A stretch of DNA of 64,000 nt from positions 1 to 64,000 of the forward strand of contig JAGVLS010000026.1 of the NCBI GenBank assembly GCA_020054205.1. The letters are read 5' to 3'. Source of the DNA: Candidatus Obscuribacterales bacterium. GTDB taxonomy: Bacteria; Cyanobacteriota; Vampirovibrionia; Obscuribacterales; Obscuribacteraceae. This document shows, one piece after another, positions 9,733-18,320 of the stretch (its first letter is position 1; each line of letters begins with the position of its first letter). Under the pieces are notes generated by a model. That model made no database searches. It was not told the DNA's origin and worked only from the letters and a program-made list of their open reading frames with translations. Made by a program: the position numbers and the translations under genes.

Positions 9733-11193
9733 ATGAAAAAAGTATTGTTATTTATTTTATTGACTGTTGTATGCAGCAATGCTTCTTTTGCTCAATTGCA
9801 ATTTGGAGAAAATCGTGACACTTATAATAAAGCAGTTGCATTAATTAATGAGTCACGTAATTTGATAAATACTAATCAATTGCAAGAAGCTGAAGATTGT
9901 TTGAATAAAGCTATTACGCTAATGCCAAATTTTGCCGAAGCGAGAAGTAATCTCGGACTGATTTATTATAAACGTGGTAAATACAACGAAGCCGTGAGTG
10001 AATTACAACATGCTCTTAGTTTAAAACCAAATTTTGTTCCAGCTTTATTAACTCTCGGTGCTACATATCATGCATTGGGGAAAAACCAAGAATCCATCAG
10101 CATGTATAAGCAATATCTTAGTCTTAATACCAATGATGAAATGGCAAAGAAAATGAAAGAGTTGGTAGAAGGACTAGAAGCAGAAATGATTTTAGGAAAA
10201 ACTAACAGGGTAAGCGTTGGTTCTGATTATTTACATGAAGCTATGATGCCTGGTATTGGGCGCTGGCCTAGTAGCAGAATTCCTATTACTGTTTTTATAA
10301 AGACTGGCGAAAATGTACCTGGTTATAATGAAGATCATTGCGATATCCTGAAGAGATCATTTTCTGATTGGGCAAATGCTAGTCAAGGAAAAATATCTTT
10401 TGTTTTTGTTCGCGATCCCAATCAAGCTAGAGTTATTTGTTCATGGACGGATGATTCTACAAAGCTGGCATCGCTAGCTGAGGGTGGACATGCACATGTT
10501 GTCCCAGATCGAGAAGGGATTAATCATGCTGATATATTGCTCTACACAAAATCAATTATTAATGATGATCCAGCTAGCAAGAAAGTTTTGCATCGTTTAT
10601 ATTTGCACGAAATAGGACATGCATTAGGTTTATTAGGACATAGTCGCGACGCTGGCGATATTATGTTTATTTCTGTTTTGAGCACTGATAAAGAGCCATC
10701 TTTAAGTGACAGAGATCGTAATACTTTGCTTAAGCTTTATTCTGATGGTAGTCTTCTTAGTCGCTATAAACAAACAGATCCAGATATTTTAGCTAAAACT
10801 GGCGATCCTAAATTAGGTAATATTACCTTTGCTTTAAATAGAGATGGGCTGAATGCTGCAAATAGTGGTGACTATTTATTAGCAGAAAAGAAATTTGAAG
10901 AAGCTATTAAAATAGATCCAAAAAATGAGCTAATTAGACTGAATCTTGGCAATTGTTATACTAATCATGCAGTTATGCTTACTAGAGCAAAAAACTTAAC
11001 TGAAGCAGAGCCTTATTTTAAAAAGGCTATTAATATTTTTCAGGGTACTAACTCTTTGCAGGTGAATTTTGTTAAAAGTATGACACAATATATGATATTT
11101 CTTCGCTCATCTAAACGACTTGCTGAGGCTGCGGAAATGAATTTGCGTATTAATGCAGTCAGTGAAAAATTGGAAAATAGCAATCGACAATAG
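9733..11193 (+). CDS. Secreted TPR protein with matrixin-like metalloprotease domain
   Basis: A 20-residue signal peptide ends in SFA-Q. TPR units occupy about 30-140 and 355-450 on either side of a zinc-metalloprotease domain. The domain carries HEIGHALGLLGHS at 292-304 (His292, Glu293, His296, His303) and a downstream DIMF Met-turn. The third His is one position later than in the strict metzincin motif HExxHxxGxxH. The region before it (RWPSSRIPITVFI near 176) fits the start of matrixin-like catalytic domains. The protein is probably exported and cleaves an unknown extracytoplasmic substrate, with the TPRs selecting partners. It starts 5 nt after the methyltransferase. Confidence 0.88.
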   Translation: MKKVLLFILLTVVCSNASFAQLQFGENRDTYNKAVALINESRNLINTNQLQEAEDCLNKAITLMPNFAEARSNLGLIYYKRGKYNEAVSELQHALSLKPNFVPALLTLGATYHALGKNQESISMYKQYLSLNTNDEMAKKMKELVEGLEAEMILGKTNRVSVGSDYLHEAMMPGIGRWPSSRIPITVFIKTGENVPGYNEDHCDILKRSFSDWANASQGKISFVFVRDPNQARVICSWTDDSTKLASLAEGGHAHVVPDREGINHADILLYTKSIINDDPASKKVLHRLYLHEIGHALGLLGHSRDAGDIMFISVLSTDKEPSLSDRDRNTLLKLYSDGSLLSRYKQTDPDILAKTGDPKLGNITFALNRDGLNAANSGDYLLAEKKFEEAIKIDPKNELIRLNLGNCYTNHAVMLTRAKNLTEAEPYFKKAINIFQGTNSLQVNFVKSMTQYMIFLRSSKRLAEAAEMNLRINAVSEKLENSNRQ

Positions 11194-11235
11194 ATTTATG
11201 ATGTTAGACAAAATGTAGGATATATACAAACTAGT

Positions 11236-12663
11236 ATGATACAAGAAGTGAATAAAACAATTATTGATCGCCTTAGGGTCAAAGAAGCAATATTGCCTGA
11301 AAGCATAGGAAAAAAAGTCAAAGTATGTGGATGGGTAAGAACCAGAAGAGATTCTAAAGCAGGATTTTCTTTTTTAGAAGTAAATGATGGTTCTTGTTTG
11401 GCAAATGTACAAGTTGTGGCTGAGTCAAAACTATCTAATTATGAAAATGAAATTTTGAATACTGGCATAGGTAGTAGCATTGAAGTTATTGGCGAAATAA
11501 TTTCGTCTCCTGCCAAAGGGCAAGCAACAGAGCTTAAAGCTGAAAGCATCAAAATATTAGGCTATGCTGATCCCACTTCTTATCCTTTGCAAAAAAAAGG
11601 AACTTCTTTTGAATTTTTGCGTGGTATTGCTCATTTGCGGCCGCGTACCAATTCATTTGGGGCAGTATTTCGTGTGCGTAATGAAATATGCAAATCAATA
11701 CACAACTTTTTTCAATCACATGGATTTATGTATGTGCATACACCCATTATTACTGCTTCTGATTGTGAAGGAGCAGGACAAATGTTTAAAGTGACAACAC
11801 TTGATTTATTGGATGTTCCTAAAATAAGTGCAGAGTCTAATGATATAGATTGGAATAAAGATTTTTTTGGCAAGTCTTGCAATCTTACTGTTAGTGGACA
11901 GCTTGAGGTGGAAACATTTGCTTCTGCTTTTTGTAATGTTTATACTTTTGGACCAACTTTTAGAGCAGAAAATTCAAATACGACCCGTCACTTAGCTGAA
12001 TTTTGGATGGTTGAGCCGGAGATGGCTTTTTGTGATTTGGAAGGCGATATGAATTTGGCTGAAGAATTTTTGAAAAAAATATTTTCTGATGTGCTCAATA
12101 ATTGTGCTGCTGATATGAAATTTTTTAATGAGCGCATTGATAACACTGTTGTACAAACCCTTGAAGATATAGTTAATAGCGATTTTGTCAGGTTGACTTA
12201 CACTGAAGCTGTAAAAATACTTACTGAATCAAAAGAGTCATTTGAATTCCCTGTCAATTGGGGTATAGATTTACAAACCGAACACGAACGTTATTTAACT
12301 GAAAAGAAATTCAAAAAACCAGTAATTGTTAGCGATTATCCACGAGAAATAAAAGCTTTTTACATGAAATTAAATGATGACCAAAAAACTGTACGTGCGA
12401 TGGATGTTTTGGTACCAAAAATTGGCGAAATTATTGGTGGCAGCCAAAGAGAAGATAAGTATGATATTTTGGAAACACGTATGAAAGAATCTGGCTTAAA
12501 CCCAGATGAATATTGGTGGTATTTAGATTTACGTAAATATGGCTCAGTTCCACATGCTGGTTTTGGTTTGGGATTAGAAAGATGTGTGCAATTTGTCACC
12601 GGTATGGGCAATATTAGAGATGTAATTCCATTTCCCCGTGCACCCAAAAGTGCAGACTTTTAG
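11236..12663 (+). CDS. asnS: Asparaginyl-tRNA synthetase
   Basis: Class IIb synthetase that charges tRNA-Asn with asparagine. The 475 residues contain the N-terminal OB-fold anticodon-binding domain ([19 protein letters not shown] near 28-46), motif 2 around [20 protein letters not shown], and C-terminal motif 3 [20 protein letters not shown] with the AsnRS-typical [15 protein letters not shown] ending. Its presence means asparaginylation is direct rather than solely by the GatCAB route. It lies between two TPR genes in the same direction and could share their transcript (42 nt upstream gap, 20 nt downstream). Confidence 0.97.
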   Translation: MIQEVNKTIIDRLRVKEAILPESIGKKVKVCGWVRTRRDSKAGFSFLEVNDGSCLANVQVVAESKLSNYENEILNTGIGSSIEVIGEIISSPAKGQATELKAESIKILGYADPTSYPLQKKGTSFEFLRGIAHLRPRTNSFGAVFRVRNEICKSIHNFFQSHGFMYVHTPIITASDCEGAGQMFKVTTLDLLDVPKISAESNDIDWNKDFFGKSCNLTVSGQLEVETFASAFCNVYTFGPTFRAENSNTTRHLAEFWMVEPEMAFCDLEGDMNLAEEFLKKIFSDVLNNCAADMKFFNERIDNTVVQTLEDIVNSDFVRLTYTEAVKILTESKESFEFPVNWGIDLQTEHERYLTEKKFKKPVIVSDYPREIKAFYMKLNDDQKTVRAMDVLVPKIGEIIGGSQREDKYDILETRMKESGLNPDEYWWYLDLRKYGSVPHAGFGLGLERCVQFVTGMGNIRDVIPFPRAPKSADF

Positions 12664-12683
12664 AATATTAAGGTAATAACATT

Positions 12684-13529
12684 ATGCCAAGAATTTTTTA
12701 TCTATTGATAGTAATTAGTTCATTTGTTTTATGTCCTGCTTTTGCTCAGGAAATTAAAGATAGTTCTGCCGAAACACATCTGCAAAGGGCTATGCGTCTG
12801 CAAATAGCTGGTGATACTAATGGTGCAATTGCCGAGTATAAACGAGCGCTAGAAATTAAACCTAATTCTGTTGATGGACATATGAAATTAGGAGAATTGT
12901 TGCTGGATGAAGTTGGTGACTTAGATGGTGCCATATCAGAATATGTTACAGCCTTGAGTTTAGACCCTGCTTGTTTATTTTGCCAGATGCATTTAGATGA
13001 AGCTGTAGAAATTAAAAATAGCTCTGCGGCCGATAGTATTCAACGTGGTAATGATTATTATCGTTCTAATGAACTTAATCGTGCTATTGCTTGTTATCGT
13101 ATAGCTTGTGCAATTGATCCAAATAATGCTGATGCGCATAATTCTCTTGCTTGGACATTGTATAGAGCTGGAAAACTTTCTGAAGGTTTACTTGAAGTAC
13201 AAGAAGCTTTACGCTTAAAAGCAGAAGAACCTGAGTATGTAAATACATTAGCTTGTATTTTATTTGATAAAGGTGATATTCAAGAAGCAATAGCTAGCTG
13301 GCACAAAGCTATTTCATTGAGTAAACGTGCCAATCCTGCCGACCTTTATGGTCTAGCGATTGGCTCATTATCAATTGGTGACACGAAGGCAGCTGTTGAT
13401 AATTTTAAAGAAGCAATAAAAGCAGATCCCAATTATGCTGATGCTAATTATTTAAGAGATAAAATTGGCTTATCAATTAGAGCTTTAGCCAGTCATGATA
13501 AATTAGTTTTATTATCTTCACAGAAATAG
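12684..13529 (+). CDS. Exported TPR protein
   Basis: The 281-aa protein begins with a signal peptide (about 21 residues, cleavage after AFA-Q), followed by about six TPR units. Units have the usual AxxxYxxALxLxP pattern, for example AIAEYKRALEIKPNS at about 45-59 and AVDNFKEAIKADPNYADA near the end. No catalytic domain is visible. TPR arrays are protein-protein interaction scaffolds; the partner is unknown. The start is preceded by AAGGTAAT. It lies 20 nt after asnS and 91 nt before the small repeat peptide. Confidence 0.88.
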   Translation: MPRIFYLLIVISSFVLCPAFAQEIKDSSAETHLQRAMRLQIAGDTNGAIAEYKRALEIKPNSVDGHMKLGELLLDEVGDLDGAISEYVTALSLDPACLFCQMHLDEAVEIKNSSAADSIQRGNDYYRSNELNRAIACYRIACAIDPNNADAHNSLAWTLYRAGKLSEGLLEVQEALRLKAEEPEYVNTLACILFDKGDIQEAIASWHKAISLSKRANPADLYGLAIGSLSIGDTKAAVDNFKEAIKADPNYADANYLRDKIGLSIRALASHDKLVLLSSQK

Positions 13530-13620
13530 TTTTTTCTTTATTTTCCTCTTGCTAATTTGGCTATGTTATGGTCAGACTGTTAATAGCTTCAGTGAAATAG
13601 GCCTTACGAGGTTACTTTTT

Positions 13621-13839
13621 ATGAAATTTACTATTTGTATGATTACTGTTGCTGCGCTGAATTTAGGGAACTGTGCTTTGTCTAGCTGGGCAAATATTTT
13701 GGATCCTAATGATGGTAGTGGTGAAGGTCCTGGTTTTGTTCAAATAACATTTGATCCAAATGACGGGGGCAGTGGCGAGGGTCCTGGCGCTTTTGATCCA
13801 AATGATGGTGGTAGTGGTGAAGGGCCAGGAATTGCTTAA
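13621..13839 (+). CDS. Small secreted peptide with DPNDGGSGEGPG repeats
   Basis: I take the ATG at 13,621 as the start, because GAGG lies 9-12 nt upstream and the result is a clean signal peptide of about 24 residues (KFTICMITVAALNLG then A/S-rich). A longer frame opens at 13,549 without a good ribosome site. The mature part is only about 48 residues and consists of three near-perfect repeats: DPNDG-SGEGPG, FDPNDGGSGEGPG and FDPNDGGSGEGPG. The repeats differ at synonymous positions, so protein sequence seems conserved. The spacing of Asp/Asn/Asp/Glu around Gly resembles calcium-binding loops. No homologue recognised. Confidence 0.72.
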   Translation: MKFTICMITVAALNLGNCALSSWANILDPNDGSGEGPGFVQITFDPNDGGSGEGPGAFDPNDGGSGEGPGIA

Positions 13840-13928
13840 TTTAGGTTAGCGTAGCATTTACAATTAAACTAAATGAAATATCTGCAGTATGCTATTAGAA
13901 TTATCTAGACTAATGCAGGGATTTCAAG

Positions 13929-16900
13929 ATGGCATTGTCAAAAGTAGCTAATATCAGCAACTTGCTTAATAATGTTGATATTTTAGACGAGCTCCAATTA
14001 TTATTGGATGAGCTTGAAAGTCTTAAATTTCGACAAAACGGCATTCTTAAATTACATCAACTAGCTAAAGAGTTAACTCGAAATAGTGAGTGTAATTCTC
14101 ACTTAAAATTGCAACAAATTGCTAGTTCTGAAAAACAATGTTCTCTACAATTTATCTTACATCCTGCTGTTTTTTCTCCAGAGGAATGGGGACAAACCTT
14201 TGCCGAAGGACTTTTAAAACAAGCCGATAGCTTTGCTGGCAAAACTGTAATTGAATTAGGTACTGGCTCAGGATGGATTTCATTATTATTACTTACTAGT
14301 ACTCATGTTAAACAAATTCTTGGTTTGGATATAAATCCAATTGCCATTTTAATTGCCCGCTTAAATGCTTGGTTAAATGGCACTACTGTCGATGGAGTAT
14401 TAAAAATGACTCCTTATGGTGTGCCACTTATAGAAGCATTTAGTGCTCATGTTTCGGATCTTTTATCTTTACCTATATCAGAAAACAAAAAATTTGATCG
14501 AGTTATTGGTTGTATTCCACAAGTATTGCATCCCGATCCTGATGCTCTAGAACATTTGCAGTCTAAACCGTCTCATCGTCAACTTTATGATTTAAGTAAT
14601 TATTGTTTTGAACAAGGCATATTAGAAGATCGCTTTGGTTTGCCATTAATTGCTCGTGCGCTAGAGCAAACCCAATTATGTTTGAATCCACAAGGCAAAG
14701 TAACTTTTATTCTTGGCGGGCGTCCAGGACAAGCTGCCATAGAATCTATGTTTAATAGACGTGGTTATAATGCTCAGCTTTATTGGAGTCGTAGAATTAA
14801 ACAAGCAGATGACACAGACTTGGTATCGCTAGTAAAATTAGAAAAAAAATATGGTATCAAATTTCATTTCTTTGCTTCTTCCAATTCCAAACATTCAATT
14901 CCAGCTTCTACAGCTGTTAAATTGCTGGCGCAAGGGCAGCCAATACATCATGATTTACTTGTTTATAATGCTGTTACCAATTTTGAAAAACCTACATTTT
15001 CTTTCGTGCAAAATTTGCACAAAATGCACTTGGATGAATTAAGGCAAGAACTGGATTTCTCTCGCATATCTGAAGAACAAATAAGTTTTTTATCTAAAAT
15101 AACAACTGAGCTCATTGAACATAAAACCTTGCCCTATCCACATGAGCGTAGTGATATAGGATTTAGGACAAAATTTTCTCAGTTCTTAAAATTATTTTGT
15201 CATTATCTTCAAGATCCGGAAAAACTATTTGTTGGACCAGAACGTGCTCAACTTTTAAGCATGATATTGAATATGATACCTAAATCAAAAGGTGAAGTTT
15301 TATTGTCTTCATCGCTAGAAAACGTATATGGAAAAATAATTGAACAAAATGGCAGAAAAATTATTTATGGGAATGATGATTTATCAGAATTGATGGAATT
15401 AGATAAATCTTTCATACCAGAAATTTGTATATGGTCACCTTATCAATTAAATGATCCTTCTTTGCTTTTACTCAATACTTTAATTGAACATGCTAAGAAA
15501 AATTTGCAATGTCTTTATATAATTGATGATTCTTTAAATTTCGATATAGCTTCCAATCTAAAATCAAATTTGACTTTGCAATTGATTGGTTCAAGCCATG
15601 ATCAGCTGCCAGAAAATCTAGTGTTTTTGTATGGACTAATTAAAAATATTGTTTGTCCTGACCTAGAGCTTAGCTTTTTGGTAAATTCGCCTCCAAATTG
15701 GCTAGTTAATGGCTTGGATGTTGCTGCTGAACTTACTTATTCACGTATTGCTTATCCAACTCAACTTTATTACGAATGGTTATTTGAAGAATTACTATCT
15801 TTCCCTATAACTAATAAAGTAATAGAACCTTTGCCCATAAAATCCACGTCAAGATATAAGCTGGATAATAAATTTGAGTCGTTATTGTCAGATCCTGTTT
15901 TTGCACCCAAACCAATTTCAACTAATGATCCTGACTTAATAAGATTGGACTATGGTGAACAGGAAGCACCAGTGCCAGATCTTCTGGTAAAAGGACTAAT
16001 CAAAGGATTTTTGCAATCGCCAGAAATTAATTTGGTGGACACAGTTGTTAATCGAATAGCTAATTATTTTAATCGTACAAGAAAATGTAATATTGGCAAA
16101 GAAAGAATTGTTTTAGGGCAAGGAGTGTTTCCTCTATTGGGTGCATTAATTTCTGCTCTTAAAGAAAAATTAGAGCGTCCGCCGGCAATAGGTGTACATA
16201 CTGGTAATTATGGACCAATTTATCCTATGTTGAATTATCATGGTGCAACCATAATAAATATACCAACGCAAGAACAAAATGGTTTTTTGCTTACTGCTCG
16301 CGATATTGAAGCTGTTAAAGATGAAATAGACCTATTATGGATTACTCAACCAGCTAATCCAAGTGGAATTTTTTATGAGCCAGAAGCAATAAAAGCTATA
16401 ACAGAGCTTTGCATAGAAAATGAAATATATGTCCTTTCTGATGAAATCTTTTTCTTATTGAGTGATCTAAATATGGGTACTTGGACGCCTGCTGCTTATA
16501 GCTTCGCCTCGCATGCAGATGGACCATTCGGAAAGTATTTATTTGTAGTTGATGGAGTAGCAAAAGCATTTGCTGCTGGCGGACTGCGTGCAGGATTTAT
16601 GTTGTGTCCAGATAATAATTTGGCTCAGGCAATAAGCTCACATGCTTTTTTACCTCCTAAATCAACACTTGCTACTTTGGATAATTTATATTGTGCATTT
16701 TTAGTTGAGTCTCCACATAATATGATTGATGTAAAAAAAGAGTATAAAGAATTGGAGAATTATTTGCATGACGCTCGGCTTCAATTAGACAATCAAAGAA
16801 AAGCATTAGTAACTCTCTTAGATGAATATGGATTATCTGATAATCTTAAAAATGTAAATAGAGGTGGTTTGTTTTTGTTAGCTCAATTATCAGATAATGT

Positions 16901-17063
16901 TGAAAATATAGCAAACACATCTAAGCTTTTAATAAATAGCAGTGAATGGGCACGCACTAACAATTGGACACGGATTTGTTTTAGCTTAGAAAGTAAAAAA
17001 TTTAAGATTGCATTAAACAGGCTAGAAAAATATTTAAGGCGAAGCATCAAAATTTCTTTCTAA
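13929..17063 (+). CDS. Methionine S-methyltransferase-like protein (methyltransferase-aminotransferase fusion)
   Basis: The 1,044-aa protein has the two-part architecture of plant methionine S-methyltransferase (EC 2.1.1.12), which makes S-methylmethionine from methionine and SAM. The N-terminal half is a Rossmann methyltransferase: motif I ELGTGSGW at 109-116, GLDINPIA, and IGCIPQVLHPDP from 193 where other enzymes have NPPY. SNYCFEQGILEDRFGL, LGGRPGQA and QADDTDLVSLVKLEKK also match plant MMT as I remember it. The C-terminal ~380 residues form a fold type I PLP domain with LWITQPANPSG, LSDEIFFLL and VAKAFAAGGLRAGFM; the likely PLP lysine is Lys879. An AGGG lies 8-9 nt before the ATG. The last 30 nt overlap a convergent gene. 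It could instead methylate another substrate. Confidence 0.85.
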   Translation: MALSKVANISNLLNNVDILDELQLLLDELESLKFRQNGILKLHQLAKELTRNSECNSHLKLQQIASSEKQCSLQFILHPAVFSPEEWGQTFAEGLLKQADSFAGKTVIELGTGSGWISLLLLTSTHVKQILGLDINPIAILIARLNAWLNGTTVDGVLKMTPYGVPLIEAFSAHVSDLLSLPISENKKFDRVIGCIPQVLHPDPDALEHLQSKPSHRQLYDLSNYCFEQGILEDRFGLPLIARALEQTQLCLNPQGKVTFILGGRPGQAAIESMFNRRGYNAQLYWSRRIKQADDTDLVSLVKLEKKYGIKFHFFASSNSKHSIPASTAVKLLAQGQPIHHDLLVYNAVTNFEKPTFSFVQNLHKMHLDELRQELDFSRISEEQISFLSKITTELIEHKTLPYPHERSDIGFRTKFSQFLKLFCHYLQDPEKLFVGPERAQLLSMILNMIPKSKGEVLLSSSLENVYGKIIEQNGRKIIYGNDDLSELMELDKSFIPEICIWSPYQLNDPSLLLLNTLIEHAKKNLQCLYIIDDSLNFDIASNLKSNLTLQLIGSSHDQLPENLVFLYGLIKNIVCPDLELSFLVNSPPNWLVNGLDVAAELTYSRIAYPTQLYYEWLFEELLSFPITNKVIEPLPIKSTSRYKLDNKFESLLSDPVFAPKPISTNDPDLIRLDYGEQEAPVPDLLVKGLIKGFLQSPEINLVDTVVNRIANYFNRTRKCNIGKERIVLGQGVFPLLGALISALKEKLERPPAIGVHTGNYGPIYPMLNYHGATIINIPTQEQNGFLLTARDIEAVKDEIDLLWITQPANPSGIFYEPEAIKAITELCIENEIYVLSDEIFFLLSDLNMGTWTPAAYSFASHADGPFGKYLFVVDGVAKAFAAGGLRAGFMLCPDNNLAQAISSHAFLPPKSTLATLDNLYCAFLVESPHNMIDVKKEYKELENYLHDARLQLDNQRKALVTLLDEYGLSDNLKNVNRGGLFLLAQLSDNVENIANTSKLLINSSEWARTNNWTRICFSLESKKFKIALNRLEKYLRRSIKISF

Positions 17064-18308
17064 TTGCTCTCGAAATTTTTCATCTAAATCGTCTGGTTGA
17101 TCAAGGGCATCTTTTTCTGTTGTATAGGCAATTTTATTGATATCGAATTTTTCTTGGGATATTTTGTATTGAGAAGCCTCGTTTAGTTTTTTAACAAGTT
17201 TATCTGTAGGCTTAACTAATAAGTTTGCATTTTCTTTGCGCTTGTTATTGCGGCTTTCGATTTTTTTATTGCGAATTGAATTGAAAAATGTTCGTACAAT
17301 AGGTACAGTAAAAAAGGCTGTACCGTAAACCACTAATATAGCAATTAATGTAGATAATTTTTCTAGTCCTTGGTTTTGGCAATAAAACCATAACCACCAG
17401 CTACCAAAAAAATTAAGGGCAGCAACAATATATACTGGAATTAAATCTTCTTGTGGCACAATGGTAAATTGCCATGGAAATTCTTTTAAATACGAGGGCG
17501 GGTTAGGATTTAAATTGGACATTGTTGATTGCATTGATTCAAAAACATAAATGATATTCCCAGATTCGCTTACTTCTGGTCTACCATTAAAACGTACTAA
17601 AACTGGTAAAACGGCGTCTTCATTGCTTGAATCAGCTCCTGTATAAGGAGCTATTTGTTCGGCAGTCAAGACATTATTGTTTTTCTTTATTACTTCAGCA
17701 ATTACTTGCCATTGTTTTTCTTCTAAGCCGTAATTTGGATTTCCATCTCCAAATAAGAACGAAAAACAATTGAGTAAAAAATTTGACTTGTGTCTACGTG
17801 CTGTACTTGGTCTGCTATAGTCAATGCTTCTATCGTAAGTATTATAAGAGCCCCAATAAAGAAGGTCTCTAATAATAAGCCAGTCAAAAAACCCAAAATG
17901 GAAGCCACCGTCACCATAGCCCCTATCTCGATCGTTTGAACGTCCGCCTCTTAATATAATAACAACTATAAGAATACCGACTATCACCAAAGACAAAATA
18001 AGCATAATGCCAAATGAAATCTTCAATAAATAAATGAAAAAGCGCTCGAGAACTTCAAAAGTTTTTTGTATAGATAATTTTATACCACGAGCTAAATACG
18101 CATTAGAAAAACCTGGATTGAATTTATATGCTATGTTTCCATTAGAATTTACTAGCATATGTCCACCTGTTTCTGCTGCTACTTGATTAAGATTTTGAGC
18201 AACAGTAAGTACTGGTAAGCCAGTTTTTGTAGAAACATCGGCAGCGGTAACATTGCGTCCGAGCTCACCTATTGCTTCAATTATTTGTTTCTTTTCTGGT
18301 GTATTCAT
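17034..18308 (-). CDS. Conserved membrane protein with winged-helix-like segments
   Basis: The 424-aa protein has an N-terminal winged-helix-like region (about 1-65) and two membrane segments near 85-118. A Gly/Asp/Tyr-rich loop follows, then a second winged-helix-like region containing FLFGDGNPNYGLEEKQW and VLTAEQIAPYTG (about 184-225), two more membrane spans (about 293-345) and a charged C-terminus. The FLFGDGNPN motif reminds me of a conserved cyanobacterial membrane protein of unknown function, which I cannot confirm. The 3' end overlaps the MMT-like gene tail-to-tail by 30 nt. The OPT transporter gene ends 13 nt upstream in the same direction, so the three leftward genes 21,168-17,034 may form one operon. 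Confidence 0.82.
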   Translation of the reverse strand: MNTPEKKQIIEAIGELGRNVTAADVSTKTGLPVLTVAQNLNQVAAETGGHMLVNSNGNIAYKFNPGFSNAYLARGIKLSIQKTFEVLERFFIYLLKISFGIMLILSLVIVGILIVVIILRGGRSNDRDRGYGDGGFHFGFFDWLIIRDLLYWGSYNTYDRSIDYSRPSTARRHKSNFLLNCFSFLFGDGNPNYGLEEKQWQVIAEVIKKNNNVLTAEQIAPYTGADSSNEDAVLPVLVRFNGRPEVSESGNIIYVFESMQSTMSNLNPNPPSYLKEFPWQFTIVPQEDLIPVYIVAALNFFGSWWLWFYCQNQGLEKLSTLIAILVVYGTAFFTVPIVRTFFNSIRNKKIESRNNKRKENANLLVKPTDKLVKKLNEASQYKISQEKFDINKIAYTTEKDALDQPDDLDEKFREQLERNFDASP

Positions 18309-18320
18309 ATGATTATTTGT

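Noticed and set aside
12360..12647. 95-aa minus-strand frame within asnS
   Set aside because: Antisense to the conserved motif 3 region of AsnRS; it is open only because of codon bias on the other strand.
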